From assembly GCF_024699075.1 (NCBI RefSeq), contig NZ_JAILQF010000055.1:1-6995 (forward strand): 6,995 nucleotides of DNA, read 5' to 3'. Source of the DNA: Butyrivibrio sp. GTDB taxonomy: Bacteria > Bacillota_A > Clostridia > Lachnospirales > Lachnospiraceae. The notes under the pieces are model-generated. The model ran no database searches. It saw nothing but the letters and a program-made list of their open reading frames with translations, and was not told the origin of the DNA. The position numbers and the translations under genes were made by a program. This document shows positions 1 through 5,842 of this stretch, in pieces (the first letter of the stretch is position 1; every line of letters starts with the position of its first letter).

Positions 1-767
1 GTTGCCTTCTTAATAGAAGCTGCAGCCTCTTTATTTTCAGGATTTGGAATGTGGTTAGGGAATCTTCCGTCAGGTGTAAGGAACTGACTTCCCGATGTAT
101 CTGCTCCAAGGGGCTCTAAAACTTTAGTTGCATAGAATCCGCCTGCGCCGTTACCTGCATCTACTATGATATGAAGTCCTTCAAGAGGCTTATCGCCCTT
201 ACCTACGCCGTCTCTGATCTTCTTCTGAAGATAGGATGCGTATGTATCCATAAAGTTTATGCTCTTAATATCTGCACTACTTGTATCTACAGACTCTTCA
301 GGATCTTCTGCAAGGATCTTATCAGCAAGCTCTGTAAGCTCCTTGATATCGCCCTTTTCAAGTCCTCCTTCTTTAGTGAAGAACTTAAGTCCGTTCCTGT
401 AATAAGGAAGGTGACTTGCAGTTATCATGATGCTTCCATCAAAAGTAGCTGCATCATCTTCATCGGAAGCAAGAACCGTTGACATGAACATGGCAGGTGT
501 AGAAGCAATACCAAAATCACATACCTCGTGACCTTGTGCGATGATTCCTGCTGCTGCTGCCTTTAAGAGTTTCTCACCAGTAAGTCTTGAATCTCTTCCA
601 AGAGCAATTTTTACTTTTTTATTTTTATTTCTTGCAGAAAGCCAGGAAGCAAATGCTCCGGCAAGATCTTTTGCTGCCTTATCTGTAAGATTTACAGAGG
701 CGCCAGTTTCATTGTCCATGGCAATGCCACGAATATCACTACCATTTTGAAGTTCTGAATAACTCAT
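1..767 (-). CDS. Phosphohexomutase (phosphoglucomutase/phosphomannomutase family), C-terminus outside window
   Basis: Only the first 255 codons are visible; the frame is open to the left edge, so the gene is cut by the window. Translation from the ATG at 765-767 shows the alpha-D-phosphohexomutase fold: a start motif SDIRGIA (residues 10-16), GRDSR (57-61), the phosphoserine loop TASHLP (116-121; Ser118 is the expected phosphorylated catalytic serine), then domain II with DAGNGAGG (203-210) and PDGRFPNHIPNPEN (232-245). The metal-binding DGDxDR loop and the C-terminal sugar-phosphate domain would lie beyond the edge. Such enzymes interconvert hexose 1- and 6-phosphates in the cytoplasm, feeding nucleotide-sugar and glycogen synthesis. 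Which sugar is used cannot be told from this half. The loop reads SHLP where most of the family has SHNP. The start is supported by GGGAGGA at 776-782 with an 8-nt spacer. I give no symbol because pgm and manB are both possible. Confidence 0.9.
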   Translation of the reverse strand, partial: MSYSELQNGSDIRGIAMDNETGASVNLTDKAAKDLAGAFASWLSARNKNKKVKIALGRDSRLTGEKLLKAAAAGIIAQGHEVCDFGIASTPAMFMSTVLASDEDDAATFDGSIMITASHLPYYRNGLKFFTKEGGLEKGDIKELTELADKILAEDPEESVDTSSADIKSINFMDTYASYLQKKIRDGVGKGDKPLEGLHIIVDAGNGAGGFYATKVLEPLGADTSGSQFLTPDGRFPNHIPNPENKEAAASIKKA

Positions 768-794
768 TTTTGATATCCTCCCACGTGATCGACT

Positions 795-825
795 CTGCTT
801 TTATAATTTTATATTTCAAAAGCAG
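795..825 (-). repeat. Inverted repeat in the mutase leader
   Basis: CTGCTTTT (795-802) and AAAAGCAG (818-825) form perfect 8-bp arms around a 15-nt AT-only-but-one loop. It lies 28-58 bp upstream of the mutase start codon, ahead of its ribosome binding site at 776-782. It could be an operator or a leader hairpin. The arms are A/T-rich at the inner end, so RNA stability would be modest. Confidence 0.4.
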
Positions 826-846
826 TAATTGCTATTTAATTATTGC

Positions 847-960
847 TTACATCCTCTCAAAAAACAATAAACTTTTCATAACCAAATGCCGATTTATATT
901 TTAAAGTCACGTTATCAGAATTACATCCTCGTAGTTCTGAGCATGTATCAAATACATCCT
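847..960. repeat. Three spaced copies of TACATCCT
   Basis: TTACATCCTC occurs exactly twice (847-856 and 921-930), and a third shorter copy TACATCCT is at 953-960. Spacing between copies is 74 and 31 bp, so this is not a tandem array. On the minus strand the word is AGGATGTA, which resembles a Shine-Dalgarno core next to an ATG; in the first two copies the ATG is followed directly by TAA. A binding site repeated in the divergent promoter region is possible, as is chance in AT-rich DNA. Confidence 0.3.
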
Positions 961-1029
961 GTATCCGCTTTTGGGTTATTTATCGCAGTTTGTATGCCGG
1001 TTTTTATTTTTAGATTTGGAGGTTTATAA
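886..1029 (+). CDS. Possible small hydrophobic peptide (47 aa), unproven
   Basis: An ATG at 886-888 opens a 47-codon frame ending in TAA at 1027-1029. That stop overlaps the ATG of the next gene as TAATG, a common geometry for translational coupling. The product would have two hydrophobic stretches, NYILVVLSMY (residues 12-21) and VSAFGLFIAVCMPVFIF (26-42), compatible with one membrane segment near the C-terminus. An inner ATG at 943 gives a 28-aa version. Neither start has a convincing ribosome binding site, and a frame of this length can arise by chance in a region like this. The frame also runs through the GGAGG site of the next gene. I list it because of the overlap and the hydrophobic pattern; I give it low odds of being real. 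Confidence 0.15.
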   Translation: MPIYILKSRYQNYILVVLSMYQIHPVSAFGLFIAVCMPVFIFRFGGL

Positions 1030-1457
1030 TGGGCAATACTTTAACTATTTACAAAATTTCACTGGATGGCCAAAGGGATTTGATAGCTTTTTTGGGTGAG
1101 CAGGATGCTCAGACTTATTCTAAGATTCTTTTCACAGGATACGATCAGTATATGATACTGGAATCCGAGATAGAGCTTGACGAAATAAGCAATGAATATA
1201 CTTACACGATAAGTAACGATCAGTCTCCGGTACCTTTTGATATTGTATTTATCAGAGATAAAAAGATAAGAAATGTCTTTATACTTACTTTAATGTTTGC
1301 TATGGCAGGTCTTTCAATAGAATCATTTGATCTTGCAGAATCAAAAAATAGACTTAAAAAACTTGATGCTGACCTTGACAGTCTTGAAACGGGAGAAATC
1401 CCGCTTTCTTATATACAGAAGCAGGCTCTGATGCTCAGATCTGTAGCTATGGCATAA
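1029..1457 (+). CDS. Hypothetical protein, 142 aa
   Basis: I do not recognise this protein. The start is well supported: GGAGG at 1018-1022 with a 6-nt spacer to the ATG. The product is acidic, has no cysteine and shows no signal peptide. Residues 1-80 look like a beta-rich domain with alternating hydrophobic residues (for example YMILESEIEL at 41-50 and YTYTIS at 57-62). Residues 82-97 (NVFILTLMFAMAGLSI) are strongly hydrophobic but short for a membrane span, so they may be a buried helix. Residues 101-121 are a charged helix with a coiled-coil look, and the C-terminal 20 residues are also probably helical. It is probably a small soluble cytoplasmic protein. It is a single gene between a divergent mutase and a convergent mfd, so its neighbours give no functional hint beyond the possible upstream peptide. 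A lineage-restricted family is my best guess. Confidence 0.75.
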   Translation: MGNTLTIYKISLDGQRDLIAFLGEQDAQTYSKILFTGYDQYMILESEIELDEISNEYTYTISNDQSPVPFDIVFIRDKKIRNVFILTLMFAMAGLSIESFDLAESKNRLKKLDADLDSLETGEIPLSYIQKQALMLRSVAMA

Positions 1458-1491
1458 ATTTTCTCTAATCTCATACTATTTATATATATAA

Positions 1492-1524
1492 TAGGGCACG
1501 TGTCAAATACTGACACGTGCCCTA
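1492..1524. terminator. Stem-loop between convergent genes, likely bidirectional terminator
   Basis: A perfect 14-bp stem (1492-1505 with 1511-1524, GC-rich core GGGCACGTGTCA) encloses the loop AATAC. It sits 34 nt after the stop of the 142-aa gene and 23 nt after the mfd stop on the other strand, where a shared terminator is expected. It lacks a proper T run on either side: the plus strand continues with AAACATATTAATTTC and the minus strand with ATTATATATATAAA. It may terminate weakly, need a protein factor, or protect the 3' ends. Confidence 0.7.
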
Positions 1525-1547
1525 AACATATTAATTTCACCAAACTT

Positions 1548-4500
1548 TTATACCTTAAGAAGCGCCTGCTCCATATCCGTCAGGAGCTTTTCTGTATCGC
1601 ATAGCAGATTTTGCTCTGCTTTTTTCTGGTTTTCATCTTTTTTATATGTATAGATGAACATAACCTTACCTTTAGACTTAAATGATAGCTTCCCTTTGTA
1701 GTGTTTTAATAGAAGCGGTATATTCTCGCTCTTTATCTTAGCTTCTCTAAGTATCTCAAAGGTTATCTCACCACTTCCGCCTTTAACTTCGCGCATATAA
1801 AGACTATGAGCCTTGACTCTCATAAGAGCAACTCTAAGAAGATTATCTACGCTGTCAGGAACTTCTCCGAATCTGTCCCTAAGCTCATCTCTCATATCAT
1901 CAGCTTCGCCAAGGTTTTCGATACTAGCGATCCTCTTATATATCTCAAGTTTCTGCTCTTCATTGAGGATATACTTAGTAGGAATATAAGCATCTATGTC
2001 AAGGTCTATAGATGTATCAAAGTCTTCAGGATATGCAGACTCAAGACCCTTCTTCTTACGAACGGCTTCATTGAGCATCTTACAGTACATATCATAGCCT
2101 ACTGCCATCATATGTCCTGACTGCTTCCTTCCAAGAAGGGACCCTGCTCCTCTTATCTCAAGATCCCTCATAGCGATCTTAAAGCCTGAACCAAGGTCTG
2201 TGAATTCTCTTATGGCAGAGAGTCTTTTTTCTGCAACTTCCTTGAGCATCTTGTTCTTTTTGTACATAAGGAAGGCATAGGCATTCCTGCTGGATCTTCC
2301 TACACGGCCTCTTAACTGATAGAGCTGGGACAGACCCATCTTGTCAGCATCAGAGATGATCATGGTATTAACATTTGAGATATCCAGGCCTGTTTCTATG
2401 ATAGTCGTAGATACCAGTACATCTATATCTCCGTCTATGAAATCGTACATGATCTTCTCAAGCTCCTGCTCAGACATCTGTCCGTGGGCAAAGGCCACGC
2501 TTGCTTCCGGTACCAGCTTCTGTATCCTTGCAGCTACATCTGCTATATCATTAACTCTGTTATAAACATAGTAAACCTGCCCTTGTCTTGACAGTTCTCT
2601 TACTATAGCTTCTCTTACCATCTCTTCGTTGTATTCACATACGAAGGTCTGGATAGGCTGACGGTCATTGGGAGCTTCTTCAAGGATGCTCATATCCCTG
2701 ATACCCACAAGGCTCATGTGCAGAGTACGTGGAATAGGCGTAGCTGACAGGGTCAGTACGTCTACACTTTCTTTGATCTTCTTGATCTTCTCTTTATGAG
2801 TTACGCCAAATCTCTGCTCCTCATCTACAATTAGAAGCCCAAGGTCTTTGTACTGGACATCTTTGGAAAGAAGTCTGTGTGTTCCTATGACGATATCTAC
2901 AAGGCCTTTACGAAGATCTTCTACGGTCTTCTTCTGTTCACGGGCTGTCCTGAATCTGGACATCATGTCCACTCTTACAGGGAAGTCCTTCATTCTCTCA
3001 GAAAAAGTATTATAATGCTGCTGAGCAAGGATAGTCGTAGGCACGAGTACTGCTACCTGCTTACTGTCCTGAACTGCCTTAAATGCCGCTCTTATAGCAA
3101 TCTCTGTCTTACCAAATCCTACGTCACCGCAGATAAGTCTCTCCATGATACGAGGAGATCTCATATCTGCCTTGACCGCTTCTATTGCAGCTTCCTGATC
3201 CTCAGTCTCCTGATAAGGGAAAGCATCTTCGAATTCCTGCTGCCATACAGTATCAGGACCAAACTCAAAGCCTTTGGTCTGCTGTCTCTTGGCATAGAGT
3301 TCTACAAGGTCCTGAGCCACTTCATCAACAGCACTTCTAACTTTGGCCTTAGTTCTGTTCCACTCAGGGCTTCCAAGCTTATTGAGCTTTGGTTTATGCG
3401 TAGTATCTTCTGAGGATGAGGCATACTTTTGAAGTACATCAAGACCTGTAGCCAGCACATACAGATTGCCACCGCCAGCATACTCGACCTTGATATAATC
3501 CTTGACTACGTGATCAGTCTCTATCTTCTCGATACCTCTGTAGATACCAAGACCATGGCTTTCATGTACTACATAATCGCCGGGATGAAGGTCTGCCATT
3601 GAGGATATAGTCTCTCCTGACATTCCCTTCTTTTTCTTTCTCTTTTTCTTCTTGTGCTCTGTGAAGATATCACTTTCTGATATAACAGCAAACTTAATAT
3701 CAGGATATTCAAATCCCTTTAATATGCGGCCATAATAAGTCATGATCTCTCCAGGCTGCAGTACGCGCCCGGGATCTTCGCTATAAGAAGCTGTAACCTC
3801 ATTATCTCTTAAGTCTTCTACTATTCTCTTAGCTCTTGTTCTTGAGCCTGATAGGATAAGGACTCTGTAGCCTCTTTTTTTATAGCTCTTTAAATCCTTG
3901 ACAAGAAGATCGAAGCTGTTATTATAGGGAGCTATAGTCTGGGTATGAATCTCGAAGCTTTTTCCTGGTTCATAATGATTCTGGGATGCAGGAAGCGGGA
4001 TAGCTTCTAGAAGGACTCTTCTGACATTACCCATCCTTGCAATGACCTCTTCTTCTGAAAAAAGAAGATCCATCTGCCCTGGAAGTATATATCCCTGCTC
4101 AGCTCTGTTTATCATGCTTTCCCTGAACTCATCTCCTATGGCCTTGGCCTGTGACTGAACATGAGATGGCTCATCTATAAAGATCATGGTACTTCCGCTG
4201 TTAAAAAGTTCAAGAAATGTTGAAGGCTCATCTACGAAATATCTAAGGAAGCTCTCAAGTCCTGACATATTTCCATACTCAAGTGCTTCTTCTTTTTTCT
4301 CTTCAATATAGTTTTTGAGCCTTGCAGATTCTTCAGTCTTAAAGTCTTTCCTAAGCTGATCATATCTTGTTTCAAATTCAGCTGTTATTTTATCAAAACC
4401 GTCTTCAAGCCTCTGCCTTGTAAGTATCAGTTCAGAAGCCGGATATATCTCAATTGATTCAAGCTTTTCAAGGGACCTTTGGGACATTATGTCAAAAGAT

Positions 4501-5105
4501 CTCATAGATTCAATATCATCTCCGAAAAGCTCTATTCTGTATGGGTTTTCTTCTGTAAGGTCGAATACATCGATGATATCGCCTCTAACGGAGAACTGAC
4601 CGGGGCCTTCTACCTGATATACCTTCTCATAGCCCATGTTTACTAGCTTTCTGGCTATATCCTGCTCATCAACTGGTTTTCTTTTATCAAGATAAAGGAT
4701 ATTACTCCTTATAACTTCAGCAGGAATCTGCGGGCTCATAAGGGCAGCAAAGGTCGTAACCACCGTAACAGGACGGCCTTCTATAAGTCGGCGCATAGTC
4801 CTTATACGCTGACGTGTAAGATCATTGGAATGAATATCTGCCTGATAGAATATAAGATCCTTAGCCGGATAGACCGTTACATTACGGTCATAGAATTTAT
4901 AATCTTCAAATATCTCTTTGGCTCTTATGTCAGAATCTGTCACGATTATGCGATAACGAACCTGACTTCCAAGCCCGTTTATCATATGGAGCTTTTCTGA
5001 ATCAAGACATCCTATGACTTCTGCGCAGGCAAAAGGATTATCAAGATATTTATCAAGTTCTGCATATGCAGGAAGTTCCTGCAGGGGCGCCTCTATTGCA
5101 CGCAT
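1548..5105 (-). CDS. mfd: Transcription-repair coupling factor Mfd
   Basis: This 1185-aa protein matches the usual Mfd length (about 1150-1180). Mfd is a cytoplasmic DNA translocase that binds RNA polymerase stalled at lesions, pushes it off and recruits UvrA for nucleotide excision repair. Residues 1 to about 310 are the UvrB-like module, which has no intact Walker A motif, as expected for the family. A linker HKKKKRKKKKG (484-494) precedes the RNA-polymerase interacting (CarD-like) domain, about 505-575, with GDYVVHESHGLGIYRGI at 509-525. The RecG-like motor follows: Walker A GDVGFGKTE (660-668), GTHRLL (741-746), DEEQ (761-764), SATPIPRT (787-794), STTIIETGLDI (899-909) and QLRGRVGR (930-937). 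The translocation (TRG) motif is at about 967-992, and the C-terminal inhibitory domain D7 at about 1035-1140. All motor motifs are intact. The start has AGAGGAG at 5110-5116, only 4 nt from the ATG. It follows pth by 94 nt and is probably the last gene of the operon. Confidence 0.98.
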   Translation of the reverse strand: MRAIEAPLQELPAYAELDKYLDNPFACAEVIGCLDSEKLHMINGLGSQVRYRIIVTDSDIRAKEIFEDYKFYDRNVTVYPAKDLIFYQADIHSNDLTRQRIRTMRRLIEGRPVTVVTTFAALMSPQIPAEVIRSNILYLDKRKPVDEQDIARKLVNMGYEKVYQVEGPGQFSVRGDIIDVFDLTEENPYRIELFGDDIESMRSFDIMSQRSLEKLESIEIYPASELILTRQRLEDGFDKITAEFETRYDQLRKDFKTEESARLKNYIEEKKEEALEYGNMSGLESFLRYFVDEPSTFLELFNSGSTMIFIDEPSHVQSQAKAIGDEFRESMINRAEQGYILPGQMDLLFSEEEVIARMGNVRRVLLEAIPLPASQNHYEPGKSFEIHTQTIAPYNNSFDLLVKDLKSYKKRGYRVLILSGSRTRAKRIVEDLRDNEVTASYSEDPGRVLQPGEIMTYYGRILKGFEYPDIKFAVISESDIFTEHKKKKRKKKKGMSGETISSMADLHPGDYVVHESHGLGIYRGIEKIETDHVVKDYIKVEYAGGGNLYVLATGLDVLQKYASSSEDTTHKPKLNKLGSPEWNRTKAKVRSAVDEVAQDLVELYAKRQQTKGFEFGPDTVWQQEFEDAFPYQETEDQEAAIEAVKADMRSPRIMERLICGDVGFGKTEIAIRAAFKAVQDSKQVAVLVPTTILAQQHYNTFSERMKDFPVRVDMMSRFRTAREQKKTVEDLRKGLVDIVIGTHRLLSKDVQYKDLGLLIVDEEQRFGVTHKEKIKKIKESVDVLTLSATPIPRTLHMSLVGIRDMSILEEAPNDRQPIQTFVCEYNEEMVREAIVRELSRQGQVYYVYNRVNDIADVAARIQKLVPEASVAFAHGQMSEQELEKIMYDFIDGDIDVLVSTTIIETGLDISNVNTMIISDADKMGLSQLYQLRGRVGRSSRNAYAFLMYKKNKMLKEVAEKRLSAIREFTDLGSGFKIAMRDLEIRGAGSLLGRKQSGHMMAVGYDMYCKMLNEAVRKKKGLESAYPEDFDTSIDLDIDAYIPTKYILNEEQKLEIYKRIASIENLGEADDMRDELRDRFGEVPDSVDNLLRVALMRVKAHSLYMREVKGGSGEITFEILREAKIKSENIPLLLKHYKGKLSFKSKGKVMFIYTYKKDENQKKAEQNLLCDTEKLLTDMEQALLKV

Positions 5106-5132
5106 ATAACTCCTCTTTCTATAATAGTAAAC

Positions 5133-5164
5133 GACTCTACAGATTCTTTATTACAAGAGTCTGT
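5133..5164 (-). promoter_or_regulatory. Pair of mutually exclusive hairpins between pth and mfd
   Basis: Read on the minus strand, ACAGA-c-TCTT pairs with AAGA-a-TCTGT (5155-5164 with 5139-5148), nine pairs with one internal mismatch around a 6-nt loop. An overlapping alternative pairs GACTCT with AGAGTC (5156-5161 with 5133-5138). The two cannot form together because they share 5156-5161. The element lies in the middle of the 94-nt pth-mfd gap, 17 nt before the mfd ribosome binding site (5110-5116). It could be a processing site, a weak attenuator or chance. No T run follows, so it is not a classic terminator. I found no strong mfd-specific promoter in the gap; TTGCCT-17 nt-TAATAC is a poor match. 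Confidence 0.3.
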
Positions 5165-5199
5165 ATTATTAAAAATCTTTATTCCAGGCAAATCTTATA

Positions 5200-5838
5200 T
5201 CAGACCACCTTACGGTTAAATCTAGTCATAGCTATATCAGTTCCCTCATCCAGGATCACCGGTACTGCTGCTACTGCGTTATCTATCGCGTTTTTAAGAT
5301 TAACCTCTTCATCGCCTTTAAAGTGACTTAGGACATGATCAGCAAGATCCATGCCCTCTGGCTTACGGCCAACTCCTACTCTTATTCTGGTAAAACCATC
5401 TGTCTGACAATGTGCGATTATGGATTTAAGGCCGTTGTGACCTCCTGCACTTCCCTTAGGACGAACCCTTATATTACCTACATCCTGATCAATATCATCT
5501 GATATTACTATAAGGTCATTTTCAGGTTCAACTTTATAAAAATGGCACATAGGCCCTATTGCTTCTCCGCTTCTGTTCATATAGGTAAGAGGCTTCATAA
5601 GAATAACCTTATTGCCTCCTATCATTCCTTTACCATACGCAGCATTGAACTTGGTCTCTGTAAGTTCAATCCCATACTTATCGCAAAGTGCATCTATAGT
5701 AGCAAAACCAACATTATGTCTTGTTCCAATATACTTCTTCTCCGGATTACCTAAACCTGCAATTATTATCACTTCTTCGTTACTCTCTTTTCTATTATTT
5801 TTATTAAATAAATCTATAATATGATCGAATACTCCCAT
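5200..5838 (-). CDS. pth: Peptidyl-tRNA hydrolase, with N-terminal extension
   Basis: Pth cleaves peptidyl-tRNAs that drop off ribosomes, recycling tRNA in the cytoplasm. All key positions are present: Asn31 in GLGNP (28-32), catalytic His41 in TRHNVGF (39-45), Asn88 in the YMN motif, Asp114 in SDDID (113-117) and Asn135 in GGHNG (132-136). From the ATG at 5836-5838 the protein has 212 residues. About 22 of these precede the point where the family normally begins, the start of the first beta strand EVIIIAGLGNP. That ATG has AAGGA at 5848-5852 (9-nt spacer), lies 4 nt from the glycosyltransferase stop and suits translational coupling. A GTG at 5770-5772 (codon 23) would give a family-typical 190 aa, but its upstream GAGAG is a weak binding site 10 nt away. 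I prefer the ATG. The extension starts with an amphipathic stretch MGVFDHIIDLFNK and continues with a charged Asn/Lys/Glu linker. mfd follows after 94 nt. Confidence 0.96.
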   Translation of the reverse strand: MGVFDHIIDLFNKNNRKESNEEVIIIAGLGNPEKKYIGTRHNVGFATIDALCDKYGIELTETKFNAAYGKGMIGGNKVILMKPLTYMNRSGEAIGPMCHFYKVEPENDLIVISDDIDQDVGNIRVRPKGSAGGHNGLKSIIAHCQTDGFTRIRVGVGRKPEGMDLADHVLSHFKGDEEVNLKNAIDNAVAAVPVILDEGTDIAMTRFNRKVV

Positions 5839-5842
5839 AACA

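Larger units (their letters stand above)
768..1028. other. Divergent intergenic region
   Basis: This AT-rich 261-bp gap separates the divergently transcribed mutase and the unknown 142-aa gene, so promoters for both should lie here. I found no convincing -35/-10 pair on either strand. TATATT at 895-900 could be a plus-strand -10, but the hexamer 17 nt upstream of it (CTTTTC) is poor. The region holds an 8-bp dyad near the mutase (795-825), two shorter dyads (915-940 and 943-957), three copies of TACATCCT (848-855, 922-929, 953-960) and a possible 47-codon plus-strand frame (886-1029). The density of dyads suggests regulatory DNA or leader RNA, but no known riboswitch or operator is recognisable. 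Confidence 0.6.

Noticed and set aside
171..750. Open frames on the plus strand opposite the mutase (171-482 and 541-750).
   Set aside because: They are antisense shadows of clear phosphohexomutase motifs, with no initiation signals of their own.
781..792. CACGTG near 783-788, also present in the stem at 1492-1524.
   Set aside because: The shared 6-mer is itself a palindrome and occurs by chance often enough; nothing else links the two sites.
2877..3413. A 178-codon open frame on the plus strand inside mfd.
   Set aside because: It lies wholly antisense to the conserved motor domain of Mfd, has no ribosome binding site and no recognisable domain; its openness follows from the codon use of mfd.
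5106..5199. A separate promoter for mfd in the pth-mfd gap (TTGTAA or TTGCCT as -35).
   Set aside because: TTGTAA has no -10 at 16-18 nt, and TTGCCT-17-TAATAC matches the consensus poorly.
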